A stretch of DNA of 64,000 bases from Bradyrhizobium algeriense (GTDB lineage: Bacteria > Pseudomonadota > Alphaproteobacteria > Rhizobiales > Xanthobacteraceae): contig NZ_JAZHRV010000001.1 in NCBI RefSeq assembly GCF_036924595.1, positions 2,356,001-2,420,000 on the forward strand, given 5' to 3'. The notes under the pieces were generated by a model, which saw only the letters and a program-made list of their open reading frames with translations, was not told where the DNA came from and did no database searches. Position 1 is the stretch's first letter. Every line of letters starts with the position of its first letter. The translations under genes and the position numbers were made by a program. Shown in pieces: positions 1-7,524 of the stretch.

Positions 1-1
1 G

Positions 2-289
2 AGCGTCACTCTGTTCGGCTCGCACGGCCGCTACCGGGTCGAGCGATTGCAGAAGGGCGACGTCGGCTACATCCCGCAGGGCTATGGTCACTCGATCGAG
101 AATGTCGGCAGCGGACCGGCGCGCATCCTGATCGGATTCAATGCCGGCATCTACGAGACCATCGACCTGTCGCAATGGATCGCGGCAAATCCAAAGGATG
201 TGCTCGCCACGAATTTTGGCCAGCCGGCGGAAGTGTTCGGAAAATTCCCGGATCGCGACGTGTTCATCGCCGGCAAGGATGGCGCCTGA
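2..289 (+). CDS. C-terminal part of a bicupin (oxalate decarboxylase-like) protein
   Basis: The frame is open from the window edge to TGA at 287-289, so only the last ~95 codons of a longer gene are present. The visible part contains a cupin core, G-D-V-G-Y-I-P followed by G-Y-G-H-S-I-E-N, whose histidine is a typical metal ligand. It ends in a tail (…GQPAEVFGKFP…) like that of bicupin oxalate decarboxylase-type proteins. If the rest is intact, it would be a Mn-dependent cupin acting on oxalate or a related acid. The upstream cupin domain and any export signal lie outside the window, so substrate and location stay open. Confidence 0.75.
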   Translation, partial: SVTLFGSHGRYRVERLQKGDVGYIPQGYGHSIENVGSGPARILIGFNAGIYETIDLSQWIAANPKDVLATNFGQPAEVFGKFPDRDVFIAGKDGA

Positions 290-382
290 TAGGAGAGGGC
301 CGCCAAGCCTGGATTAACAAGCGTGCATTAAAACGTCGACTGATCTCGTGGCGCAATTGCGTCCGTATGCTATCGCGCCGAT

Positions 383-469
383 CTAGCGCAGGCGGTAGGC
401 GTCAAATGCGTGAGCCAGGAATATGCCGATACTGACGAAGATAAGGAATGCCGTCACGACCTCGGTCAT
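383..469 (-). CDS. 28-aa single-span membrane protein
   Basis: The product is MTEVVTAFLIFVSIG… followed by FLAHAFDAYRLR: one hydrophobic helix (about residues 4-20) and a short basic tail. A strong Shine-Dalgarno (GGAGGAAGG) lies just upstream of the ATG at 467-469. The start codon overlaps the stop of another 28-codon ORF (466-552) as ATGA, which suggests translational coupling. The function is unknown. The length and shape resemble small membrane subunits or regulators, but no family can be assigned with confidence. Confidence 0.6.
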   Translation of the reverse strand: MTEVVTAFLIFVSIGIFLAHAFDAYRLR

Positions 470-552
470 AGCCTTCCTCCCTGTATGGTCATGCCGAGAA
501 GGGCACGCTTGAGGAACTCGCGGTAGATGAGGTTGAGGACCGATACAAACAT
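466..552 (-). CDS. 28-aa leader-like small ORF coupled to the next ORF
   Basis: This reads MFVSVLNLIYREFLKRALLG and ends GRL. It starts at ATG 552 and its TGA overlaps the ATG of the 383-469 ORF. The peptide is amphipathic and basic. The ribosome-binding site of the downstream ORF lies inside its last codons, so it could be a small protein or a translated leader controlling the next ORF. Its own ribosome-binding site is weak. It is reported for the ATGA junction; coding status is uncertain. Confidence 0.4.
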   Translation of the reverse strand: MFVSVLNLIYREFLKRALLGMTIQGGRL

Positions 553-768
553 GATCTAACCCCGTGGTTTGATTGATAACACCGTAGGGGACCTTTGTTT
601 CCGGAGGACTTCGCGGCGGATCGAAATGGTTTCGTTGCGCCGGCTGCGGATCACGGAATCGCGACGGAACTGGACGTTCGATCGTCGTCGCCCGCCCTTT
701 TCTCGCCATCCTAGTTCGAGAGACCTGCGGCGGCAGGTCTGCGAAGGCCGTGTTCCCAAAGGTTCCGC

Positions 769-1785
769 GTGATCGTTCGACATTTGCTGCAAGACGAGGC
801 TATTACGTCCCGCCGCGCGTTCCTGCGCGGGATTGCGTCCTCAGCCAGCGTGCTCGCGCTCGGCGGTTGCGCCAGCTTGGGCGCGACGGGCGCGCGTTAC
901 GATGCTGCGTCGCTCTCGGTGGAGCCGACATTGCTCGTTGCAACCACGCGCAAGCCGGTGAACGGCGGGCGGACGAAACCCTGGTTCGGGCCGGAGCGCG
1001 CGACAAGGATGACCGTCGGCCGGGCGAAGCTGGTGCCGCCTGACGAGAGCCGCTTCTCGCTCGCCGCAGCCGGTATTGGCGATTGGCGTCTCGACGGGGT
1101 CGAGCCGGTGTCGGGAGAGGTCAGCGATCTTCTCGCCAGCGGCGGAGGCGACGTCCTGATTTACGTGCACGGTTTCAAGCAGACATTTGAGACAGCGGCG
1201 CTCGATGCCGCACATCTTGCCGATGGCATCAAATTCCGCGGCCAGACGATGGTCTTCTCCTGGCCGTCCAAGGCGGGATTGTTCGACTACGCCTATGACC
1301 GTGACAGCGCGATGTGGTCGCGCGATGGCTTCGAACGCGTGCTCCAATCCGCCGTCACGGCTCCCGGCGTCGGCCGTGTTCACATCGTCGCGCACAGTAT
1401 GGGCACCATGCTGACGCTCGAAAGCCTGCGCCAGCTCTATGCGCGAAATGGCGACAGCGTTACGGACAAGATCGGGGCCGTGGTGTTTGCCTCACCTGAC
1501 ATCGATATGGACGTGTTCTCGTCGGCGGTTGTCCGCATCGGTCCGCTCGGCCGCAAGATCACCGTCGTCGCCGCGACGAACGACCGCGCTCTGGCGCTGT
1601 CGGGACGACTGGCTGGCGGGATGACACGGGTCGGCGCCGCCGAGAAAGCCGCCATCGAGCAACTCGGGGTGCGCGTCATCGATGCCTCCGAGGCCGGCTG
1701 GGGCATCATCAACCACGATTTGTTCCTGTCCAATGCGGAAGTGCGGCGGGTGATACGCCGTTCGATCGACACCTCAGCCGCGTAA
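769..1785 (+). CDS. Exported alpha/beta hydrolase (DUF900-type esterase/lipase)
   Basis: This 338-aa protein starts at GTG. A twin-arginine-like signal (S-R-R-A-F-L-R, residues ~14-20) leads into a hydrophobic stretch ending in a lipobox-like L-G-G-C near residue 34, so it may be a lipoprotein exported by Tat. The hydrolase domain follows, with YVHGFKQTFE (oxyanion region, ~residues 127-136) and the nucleophile elbow H-I-V-A-H-S-M-G-T (~residue 209). This matches the DUF900/COG4782 esterase family seen in rhizobia. The substrate is unknown. An EAL relic begins directly after its stop. Confidence 0.85.
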   Translation: MIVRHLLQDEAITSRRAFLRGIASSASVLALGGCASLGATGARYDAASLSVEPTLLVATTRKPVNGGRTKPWFGPERATRMTVGRAKLVPPDESRFSLAAAGIGDWRLDGVEPVSGEVSDLLASGGGDVLIYVHGFKQTFETAALDAAHLADGIKFRGQTMVFSWPSKAGLFDYAYDRDSAMWSRDGFERVLQSAVTAPGVGRVHIVAHSMGTMLTLESLRQLYARNGDSVTDKIGAVVFASPDIDMDVFSSAVVRIGPLGRKITVVAATNDRALALSGRLAGGMTRVGAAEKAAIEQLGVRVIDASEAGWGIINHDLFLSNAEVRRVIRRSIDTSAA

Positions 1786-1789
1786 GGCG

Positions 1790-2182
1790 GGTGCCGATTA
1801 CGAGCGGTGCAGGATTCTGCGATCGATGGGATTGAAGGTGGCGCTGGACGATTTCGGGTCGGGGCAGTCCAGCCTGAGCTATGTCCATCAATTGTCGCCG
1901 GACAAGATCAAGATCGACCGCGGCTTCATTCGCAATATCGCGACGCAGGACAACGCCCGCAACATCGTCAAGACGGTGATCGACCTGTGCCGCAACCTGA
2001 AATTCGACTGCGTGGTCGAAGGTGTGGAAACGGCCGAGCAGGTCGAGATCATCGGCCGTCTCGGTTGCTCGACGATGCAAAGATATTTCTTTGCGAAGCC
2101 GATGCCGCAAGGTGAGGTCGAGAGCTTCATCGCTAGCTACCGCATGTCGGATCATCCGCGACTCGCCGCCGTGGCCGGGTGA
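1790..2182 (+). pseudogene. C-terminal relic of an EAL-domain c-di-GMP phosphodiesterase
   Basis: The frame carries the last third of an EAL domain: VALDDFGSG, then DKIKIDRGFI, a V-V-E-G-V-E-T motif and G-C-S-T-M-Q-R-Y-F-F-A-K-P near the end. The N-terminal EAL signature and any GGDEF or sensory part are missing. Homology can be read back to about 1790, after which the sequence is the hydrolase gene. ATG 1826 could start a ~118-aa peptide, but it would lack half the catalytic barrel. The intact protein at 30572-33292 shows what is missing. Interpreted as a deletion remnant. Confidence 0.8.
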
Positions 2183-2517
2183 GATTCGATCGACACCTGA
2201 TGTCGTAGCGCCGTTGCCGCACAGTGCAGCGGAATCGCACCGCACATGATGGCGACAACCTGTCATTGATCGCGTGGGCCGTCGCAATGTCACCATGCTG
2301 TCACCCTTAATGTCGCCAAATTGACGGAACATTTATTCGTGGCCGGCACGAAGGTGCCCGGTCTCGCCTCGAACTGCTCAACGCTTGAACTGCTCAACGT
2401 GCGCAACGCCGACCGGTTGTCGGCGCGCGACGCTTTGCGGATAGGTCGTGGAGATACAGGGCGGCGCCGGGCGCTTGCCGGCGATCCGAATTATTCAGTT
2501 GATACAGAGGAATAAGA
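2183..2517. other. Gap without a recognised gene
   Basis: About 335 bases between the EAL relic and the next gene. No convincing ORF was found. It contains an imperfect tandem repeat of GAACTGCTCAACG at roughly 2371-2400 and leads into the promoter and ribosome-binding site (GAGGAATAAG) of the gene at 2518. Confidence 0.5.
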
Positions 2518-2865
2518 ATGATGCGTCAAGCAACATCGAAGGCCGCGGCAGGTTCGAGCGCGAACCGCCGACAAGTGCTGTCACTCGCGGCGGGCATCGC
2601 CTTGCTCGCGGGCGTCACCTCGGCTCACGCGCAGAGCACGGGTATCGCAGCCTGTGACGACTTCCTGACCAAATACGATGCCTGCATCGTCTCCAAGGTC
2701 CCCGAGGCACAGCGCGCGATGTACAAGACGCAGATCGACCAGACGCGCAAGGCGTGGGTCGACATGGCGAAGAATCCATCGGCGAAGGCGACCATGGAAT
2801 CGACCTGCAAGCAGACGCTGGATGCGACGAAGGCCTCGCTCACGGCGTATGGCTGCTCATTCTGA
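2518..2865 (+). CDS. Small secreted protein with conserved cysteines
   Basis: 115 aa. A basic N-terminus with R-R-Q-V-L-S (Tat-like) and a hydrophobic helix end at a likely A-H-A cleavage site near residue 40. The mature ~75 residues contain four cysteines (in AACDDF, DACIV, STCKQ, YGCSF) spaced as expected for two disulfides, with helical A/K-rich sequence between. GAGGAATAAG lies just before ATG. The function is unknown. It resembles small periplasmic proteins conserved in Bradyrhizobium. Confidence 0.75.
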   Translation: MMRQATSKAAAGSSANRRQVLSLAAGIALLAGVTSAHAQSTGIAACDDFLTKYDACIVSKVPEAQRAMYKTQIDQTRKAWVDMAKNPSAKATMESTCKQTLDATKASLTAYGCSF

Positions 2866-2883
2866 TCGGCGTGCGCCGCTGAA

Positions 2884-2914
2884 AAGGAATGGCGCCGAGT
2901 AGGCGCTATTCCTT
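2884..2914 (+). terminator. Hairpin downstream of the 2518-2865 gene
   Basis: AAGGAATGGCGCC (2884-2896) pairs with GGCGCTATTCCTT (2902-2914), with one mismatch and a 5-nt loop. It sits 19 nt after the stop codon. The T-tract is poor, so termination efficiency is uncertain. Confidence 0.45.
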
Positions 2915-3199
2915 GACGGCGGCGGGCGAGACGGGGGAGCGGCCGACGATGCCGGCGAGGCGCGCTTCCGGAACATTGGCCGAAACGGCGTGTGCACCGC
3001 CGGCACGCGATTCACGATCAAGCGGCGCGTCGTCAAGGCGCGGTCTGCAAACTTCTCTTTATGCCATTAACCACTTGTTAACCATAACGCCCCAGCATTG
3101 CCCCTCTGTAGAGAGTCGCCACGGGCTTTGGTCCGAGGCGCTATTGATCGTTCATCTTGGGGGCGGGCTGAGGCTCGCGGGGCTCCAAGGAGTAACGTC
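2915..3199. other. Gap with an unassigned open frame on the minus strand
   Basis: An alanine/proline-rich open minus-strand frame runs from about 3055 to a TAG at 2907-2909. It has no usable start codon and no recognised family, so it is not called as a gene. The region also contains T-T-A-A-C-C repeats near 3066-3085. It otherwise appears to be the upstream region of the 39-aa ORF at 3200. Confidence 0.3.
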
Positions 3200-3319
3200 A
3201 TGTCGTCACCTGGCGTACGACACCAGGCAAGTCTGCTTTCCGAATTCGTCCTGGCGATTTTCGGCGCGCTTGGTTTGGGTCTCCCGATTGCGGTTGCGAT
3301 CATCTGGATTTGTTCCTGA
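3200..3319 (+). CDS. 39-aa single-span membrane protein
   Basis: The ATG at 3200 is preceded by AAGGAG at 3187-3192 with 7-nt spacing, a near-ideal ribosome-binding site. The product has a short polar head (MSSPGVRHQASLL) and one hydrophobic segment ending IAVAIIWICS. An in-frame ORF extends upstream, but without a comparable start signal. The function is unknown. It lies convergent to fabA with about 90 nt between their stops. Confidence 0.6.
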   Translation: MSSPGVRHQASLLSEFVLAIFGALGLGLPIAVAIIWICS

Positions 3320-3412
3320 TCGGCATGCCCGCTGCTATTTGACGGCGCTCGGCTGTGAGGGGCGCGGTGGGCTGCGGCCGATGAAAAGGCCACAGTCTCC
3401 TCGGACCGCATC

Positions 3413-3943
3413 TCAGATTGCAGGTGCGATCAGTCCGACCCTCATATCCTTGGCGAGATACACGCATGCGTCGTCGGCAAACACGCTGCCGTCAGCAATG
3501 CCAACAGCCAGCTTGCCACGCCTTACGAGGCGCATGTTGACTTCGTAGCGCACGCGCTTGACGTCTGGCGTTATATGCCCCCGGAACTTGACCTCGCCGA
3601 CGCCGACGGCGCGGCCCTTGCCCGGTGAGCCCGACCAGCCAAGCCAATAGCCGACGATCTGCCACATGGCGTCCAGACCCAGACATCCCGGCATCACGGG
3701 ATCGCTGGGAAAGTGGCAGTCGAAAAACCAGAGGCTAGGCGTGATATCCAGCTCGGCGATAACGTGGCCCTTGCCGAATTCGCCGCCGTCCAGGCTGATC
3801 TCGGTGATACGGTCCATCATCAGCATGGGCGGTGCCGGCAGCTGGGCATTGCCCGGGCCGAAATAACCGCCTTCGCTCGATCTGAGCAGATCTTCCTTGG
3901 TGTAGGACGATTGCGGCGCGTGAAAGTCGCGAGGGTTGGACAA
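3413..3943 (-). CDS. fabA: 3-hydroxydecanoyl-ACP dehydratase/isomerase
   Basis: This 176-aa protein matches the usual FabA length. It dehydrates 3-hydroxydecanoyl-ACP and isomerises the trans-2 to the cis-3 product, the branch point for unsaturated fatty acids. The hot-dog helix motif [10 protein letters not shown] supplies the catalytic histidine (His77), and G-L-D-A-M-W-Q supplies the aspartate (Asp91). The PPMLMMDRI segment near residue 40 is also typical. FabA normally works with FabB, often encoded next to it, but no fabB is adjacent here: downstream is a small ORF on the other strand. The gene begins 39 nt after a truncated ORF and the toxin-antitoxin island. Confidence 0.93.
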   Translation of the reverse strand: MSNPRDFHAPQSSYTKEDLLRSSEGGYFGPGNAQLPAPPMLMMDRITEISLDGGEFGKGHVIAELDITPSLWFFDCHFPSDPVMPGCLGLDAMWQIVGYWLGWSGSPGKGRAVGVGEVKFRGHITPDVKRVRYEVNMRLVRRGKLAVGIADGSVFADDACVYLAKDMRVGLIAPAI

Positions 3944-3982
3944 GGCAAACTCCTTCGGCGTTTGGCTGCCGCTAGCTCGGCG

Positions 3983-4117
3983 TCAGGCGACTTTGTCGCG
4001 TTCGGTTTTTTTGATGCCGGCGCCAGCCGTCAGGCGCAGGGCTCCGGCTATGAAGGCCCAAATTTCATCCGTGAGTTTCTCCGGATCGGGTCGTTGTTCG
4101 CTCAGCACGACGGAAAT
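3983..4117 (-). pseudogene. Truncated C-terminal ORF remnant next to fabA
   Basis: A minus-strand frame of about 44 codons runs from just after the stop of the 4118-4618 gene to a TGA at 3983-3985. It includes SEQRPDPEKLTDEIWAFIAG and ends in a lysine/arginine-rich tail. It has no start codon. The helix has the look of the C-terminal end of a TetR-type regulator, but that is a guess. Composition is GC-rich like the host, whereas the genes at 4118-5808 are AT-richer, so this may mark the edge of an insertion. Confidence 0.35.
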
Positions 4118-4618
4118 TTAGAACTTTAGACCTTCTTTCCGGCAAAACTCGCTAAATGTCAGATGGTCAACCGACTGAAGCTTGCACACATCCGGAATGT
4201 GCAGTTTCTTGGATTGACTCGTTACTGGCGACTCCATGCTGACCACTGGGAGCTTTAGTGTCTTTGCTAACGCTATGATTGAAATGTCAGTCAAGCCAAC
4301 TGTCTTCTTCGTGCCTCCGATGAACTCCGAAATTGAATCCTTGTGCTGATCTTCCATATTGTTGCAGTGGTCGATGTAGGTTCCCCAATCCCAATCCTCT
4401 CCGACTTCCAAGAGGATGTTGTCCTTATTATCCTTGATGCATTGGCCAACCGAGCCGGGAATGTGCTCCATCTCCGTGAATATCTCTTGCGTGACAGCGA
4501 CGATTCCGCTCTCCAGCACTTTTGCCTTGAATCCTGTCCACAGAGATTCGTGTATGTCTTCGGGCATCGACTCCAAGGGATTAGAAATGCCTGAGGTGTC
4601 GAAGCAATACTTCTTCAT
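4118..4618 (-). CDS. PIN-like DUF4411 protein, probable toxin
   Basis: 166 aa when started at ATG 4618, the start supported by a 4-bp ATGA overlap with the stop of the upstream ImmA/IrrE gene; a TTG nine bases upstream is less likely. The N-terminus KKYCFDTSGISNPL has the first acidic residue of a PIN-type nuclease (Asp7). GLTDISIIALAK has the later conserved aspartate, and D-W-D-W-G-T-Y and E-M-E-H lie between. This layout fits DUF4411, a PIN-superfamily group often encoded beside ImmA/IrrE proteins. Predicted activity is RNA cleavage controlled by the partner. Codon use is AT-richer than in flanking genes, suggesting transfer. Confidence 0.8.
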   Translation of the reverse strand: MKKYCFDTSGISNPLESMPEDIHESLWTGFKAKVLESGIVAVTQEIFTEMEHIPGSVGQCIKDNKDNILLEVGEDWDWGTYIDHCNNMEDQHKDSISEFIGGTKKTVGLTDISIIALAKTLKLPVVSMESPVTSQSKKLHIPDVCKLQSVDHLTFSEFCRKEGLKF

Positions 4619-5808
4619 CACTTCCAAAAATGCTCGCGAATATCGTTGAGATGAGAAAAATTCTTAATGCCCATGAATTCTGCAGCATTGTGATTTGTAA
4701 TCCGGCCCGACGTCCACGCTTGCAGCACTAGTCCGGTGTAGAGATCGCCAAGTGTGTTGCGGTATCGCGTGCCATAATACTCGGCACGTCCAAACTGCTT
4801 AAAGTTGGCTTCCTCAGTATCAAATTGAGATTTCTTTTTGTTCCAGTAAAAGGACTCTTTCACATATCCGAGATGAACTAGCCGAATAAGCATCGCGTGC
4901 CGGCTGACAGAAAAATGACGTGAGTACCTTGAAAGGTCACTGTCGCTGATCTCGTCAGCGGGCGTATTTGGCATTGCGCCAACAACGTCACGCACATCTT
5001 TCTGTGGCATGAGGAATGATGCTGCAAATTGATCGCACCATTTTTCAGTTGGCGATGAATTCTTTCTGACTGGTCCAATGATTCCGCTGTGGCCGAGCAC
5101 GATGTGTGCAAGTTCGTGCGCCAGCGTGAACGCCTGGGCAGACGGAGATTCGTTTCCGTAGACGATCACCGGAAGAGGGTCTGCAAAAATGCAGATGCCG
5201 CGAATTCCAAGCTTCTTAAGCTCGCTTCTTCGGAAAGTTAGGACTCCGGCGCTGCCGAACTTGTTACGTAGAACGTTAGGGAGGAGATGCTGCTTAGACC
5301 TGAGTGCCGTTTGCTCGGAAATATCAAAATGGAGAGCATTCCTCGCTTCGTCCGCCACAGTATTAGGGTTGTTCGCGACGGCTGCATGCAGCTCTGTCGG
5401 GAGGGGCGGTGGCTCTTCCCCAATCTCGCTAAAGAGATCGATCGCATTATCCCGTTGAGCTTCAGCCCACGATTGGATGGACCTCAGATCGCGCTCTTGC
5501 TCAGCGTTCAGCCTTTTGGCATCTCGGGGGCGTCGAAGGTCGGGGACCAGTTCTGGCTCTTTTACGGGAGGCGGGGCACTACGAAAAAACTCTAGGAATG
5601 GCCTCTCATAAAATTCAGCAAGAGATCTAGCCTGGGGGACGGTCGGTGCGGTCCCACTTTTCTTGTCTTCCCAATCGAGAATTTTCTGAGTTGGCTGCTT
5701 AAGCTTCGACGCTACTTCGTCCACGGATCGGCCACGCCATTCTCGCGCCCATTTGAGCACGTCGGCGTTGAATGGAATTGGCTCTTTCTTCCGTGCGGAG
5801 CTTGCCAT
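4618..5808 (-). CDS. HTH + ImmA/IrrE metallo-endopeptidase, probable antitoxin/regulator
   Basis: 396 aa. Residues ~12-70 form a helix-turn-helix of the XRE type (REWRGRSVDEVASKLK… and an I-L-D-W-E-D motif). Residues ~165-310 form an ImmA/IrrE (COG2856) zinc protease domain with FTLAHELAHIVLGH, where His231, Glu232 and His235 match HExxH, and a later E-K-W-C-D-Q-F-A-A helix with A-S-F-L-M-P. The C-terminal 80 residues are unassigned. Such proteins act as proteolysable repressors or antitoxins. The overlap with the PIN gene indicates one transcript. Likely autoregulated through the HTH, but no operator was identified. AT-richer than its surroundings. Confidence 0.85.
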   Translation of the reverse strand: MASSARKKEPIPFNADVLKWAREWRGRSVDEVASKLKQPTQKILDWEDKKSGTAPTVPQARSLAEFYERPFLEFFRSAPPPVKEPELVPDLRRPRDAKRLNAEQERDLRSIQSWAEAQRDNAIDLFSEIGEEPPPLPTELHAAVANNPNTVADEARNALHFDISEQTALRSKQHLLPNVLRNKFGSAGVLTFRRSELKKLGIRGICIFADPLPVIVYGNESPSAQAFTLAHELAHIVLGHSGIIGPVRKNSSPTEKWCDQFAASFLMPQKDVRDVVGAMPNTPADEISDSDLSRYSRHFSVSRHAMLIRLVHLGYVKESFYWNKKKSQFDTEEANFKQFGRAEYYGTRYRNTLGDLYTGLVLQAWTSGRITNHNAAEFMGIKNFSHLNDIREHFWK

Positions 5809-6123
5809 AACGGAATCACCCTACCGCAAATTGTAAATTTTATCGTGCGCTCATCAGTCGATGCTATGCGGCTTATTCCAGAAGTGCGCCCCGATTGCTT
5901 GTCTCAACCTCGAAATAACGGGCGCCTGGTGCGGTTGCGAAGGTGCGGCGTCGCAGTCGCCGGACCTTCGAAAGTACTGCCGAGAACCCAGATGGATCGC
6001 TTTTCGGGTCGCAGTAGATCGGCCTGATCCACGCATGAGAACATAGAAAGAACGTGAGTCAACCCCGCACGGTGAACCGCTTCTACGGGAAGATGAGGAT
6101 GGCAGCTAACTGATTGAAATCAC
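5809..6123. other. Gap between the toxin-antitoxin pair and tRNA-Arg
   Basis: About 315 bases containing the promoter side of the ImmA/IrrE gene (AT-rich around 5820-5845) and the region downstream of tRNA-Arg. No gene, integrase relic or second copy of the tRNA 3' end was found. Confidence 0.5.
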
Positions 6124-6200
6124 TGGCGCGCTCGGAGAGATTCGAACTCCCGACCCTCGGAATCGAAATCCGATGCTCTATCCAGCTGAGCTACGAGCGC
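6124..6200 (-). tRNA. tRNA-Arg (anticodon TCG)
   Basis: 77 nt including an encoded CCA. On the minus strand the acceptor GCGCTCG pairs with CGAGCGC, and the D-arm (AGCTCAGCTGGATAGAGC) and T-loop (GGTTCGAATC-like TTCGAAT) are normal. The anticodon stem TCGGA/TCCGA encloses loop TTTCGAT, giving anticodon TCG, which reads CGA. The 3' end shares the ten bases CTCCGAGCGC with tRNA-Leu at 57888-57972. The toxin-antitoxin pair lies on its 3' side. Confidence 0.95.
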
Positions 6201-6250
6201 GTGCGGTCTGCCGATTATCAGACTTGGCCCGGCAGGGCCAGCAGTGGATG

Positions 6251-6353
6251 CCTAGAGCCTGTTCCGATTGAGATCGGAACGGGGCTCTAGATTCTCGATT
6301 AGACGCGTTTTCTTGACGCGAACCGGTCCCCACTTCACTGGAAAACGCTTTAG
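6251..6353 (+). repeat. Bradyrhizobium-type palindromic intergenic repeat, copy A
   Basis: A hairpin (TAGAGCC…ATCGGAAC…GGCTCTA, about 6253-6290) is followed by a conserved tail containing GACGCGTTTTCTTGACGCGA, ACCGGT, C-A-C-T-T-C-A-C-T and AAAACGCTTTAG. The same order appears on the opposite strand at 7419-7524. Confidence 0.85.
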
Positions 6354-6611
6354 CTAGTAACAGGGATACCGCCGGCGGTCTTGGCCGATATAGGCGGCCG
6401 CGCCCTGGCGGCAGAGGATGGTAGAGGGACCGTCGTAATAGGCGAAGGTGCCGGGCTGCAGGCCGGGGCCGTAATTGTGCAGGTAGCTGATCGGGTAGGG
6501 CAGCCCCCAATTGTGCAGGTGGTGCCGATTATGGCGGGCGTCGGCCAGACCTGGGGCGAGGGTCGCGGTGGCGAGGAGGGTGGCGGCAACGAAAAACTTC
6601 GCTTTGGTCAT
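6354..6611 (-). CDS. Small secreted protein, His/Tyr-rich
   Basis: 85 aa with a clear Sec signal peptide (MTKAKFFVAATLLATATLAP, cleavage probably after A-D-A near residue 25). The mature part is ~60 residues, rich in His, Tyr and Gly, with a single internal Cys (I-L-C-R-Q-G) and a terminal C-Y. No domain was recognised. The protein at 26339-26689 is built on the same plan (signal, aromatic/glycine-rich body, late cysteines), so they may be distant relatives. It ends directly at repeat copy A. Confidence 0.65.
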   Translation of the reverse strand: MTKAKFFVAATLLATATLAPGLADARHNRHHLHNWGLPYPISYLHNYGPGLQPGTFAYYDGPSTILCRQGAAAYIGQDRRRYPCY

Positions 6612-6948
6612 TTCGATTCTCCGGAAGTTTCACAGAAACAGGTGCGAATTCGAGCTGAGCGGATAGCCGTTGGTGTGAAGAAAAGCACGTCAAAACAATA
6701 TGATAGATGCTGAACCTCTGATTCGATCGAAGCCCGTATTCCCTGACATTTTGGCTGATCTGATTTCGCATTCTAGGAGAAGCGGGTAGAAAAGCTGCGG
6801 AAAAGCACCGTAACGCGCCCATTTTTGGCCTCAAGGGATGCTTAACGAATTCCCAACACAGTCCGGCCAAAGTTTTGCTGTCCGGTCCTGACTCTACGGG
6901 CCGACTTATCCCGCGTCTGACAAAGGCTATCCGGTTCCCGATCGACCC
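6612..6948. other. Divergent intergenic region with a degenerate repeat copy
   Basis: Separates the secreted-protein gene (minus) from the gene at 6949 (plus), so it should hold both promoters. Positions ~6672-6730 (GTGAAGAAAAGCACGTCAAA followed by CTCTGATTCGATCGAA) align with the middle of repeat copy B and look like a decayed half copy lacking the full hairpin. Confidence 0.55.
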
Positions 6949-7395
6949 ATGCGCATCACGCCCCTTGCCCTGCTGTCCCTCTCGGTTCTGGTCGCGACGC
7001 CAGCGCGCGCCGACTTGCATATTAGGCGCGATCACGGCGGATATGTCGAGGAGTACAAGGCCAAGTACAAGCGCATCCGCGACCGCAAGGAGCGCGTCAT
7101 CATCGACGGCATCTGCAACTCGGCCTGCACGCTGGTGTTCGGCATCGTGCCGATGAACAAGATCTGCGTGACGCCGAAGGCGAGCCTCGGTTTCCACCAG
7201 GCCTATTACGACAAGGCCTTCACCTTCGGCATGAAGGTCACGAGTTTGGAAGGGACGTCAGACCTGATGTCCTATTACCCGGACACCGTGAAGGACTGGA
7301 TCCGCCGCAATGGCGGGCTCACCACCGAGATGAAGAAAATCAAGAACGGCGGCGAGCTCTGGAAGATCGTCGATGCCTGCCCGGAAGAGTGGTGA
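6949..7395 (+). CDS. Exported ClpP/crotonase-like (COG3904-type) protein
   Basis: 148 aa with a signal peptide (MRITPLALLSLSVLVATPARA). The central segment V-I-I-D-G-I-C-N-S-A-C-T-L-V-F-G followed by K-A-S-L-G-F-H-Q-A resembles the serine-containing turn and following strand of ClpP/SppA-like folds in periplasmic COG3904 proteins, where the serine of N-S-A-C is the candidate nucleophile. The rest is helical with a late cysteine (D-A-C-P). It may be a periplasmic protease-like protein, but the catalytic partners cannot be seen with certainty. Confidence 0.65.
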   Translation: MRITPLALLSLSVLVATPARADLHIRRDHGGYVEEYKAKYKRIRDRKERVIIDGICNSACTLVFGIVPMNKICVTPKASLGFHQAYYDKAFTFGMKVTSLEGTSDLMSYYPDTVKDWIRRNGGLTTEMKKIKNGGELWKIVDACPEEW

Positions 7396-7418
7396 GGCGC
7401 AGCAAGTCTACCGCGGCT

Positions 7419-7524
7419 TATAGCGTTTTTGAGCGAAGTGGATACCGGTTCGCGTAAAGAAAACGCGTCAAAACAAGAATCTAGAGCTTCGGTTCTGATT
7501 CAATCAGAACCGATAATGCTCTAG
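7419..7524 (-). repeat. Bradyrhizobium-type palindromic intergenic repeat, copy B
   Basis: On the minus strand it reads CTAGAGCATTATCGGTTCTG, a mirrored arm with ATCAGAACCGA and GCTCTAGA, then GACGCGTTTTCTTTACGCGA, ACCGGT and a C-A-C-T-T-C-G-C-T block. It is the same family as copy A, in opposite orientation. It lies between convergent genes, and the TAG stop of the 7521-9779 gene is inside it. Confidence 0.88.

Noticed and set aside
5809..6123. Second attachment repeat or integrase beside tRNA-Arg
   Set aside because: Searched for copies of the tRNA 3' end around 3.9-6.1 kb and saw none, so integration at this tRNA remains a suggestion.
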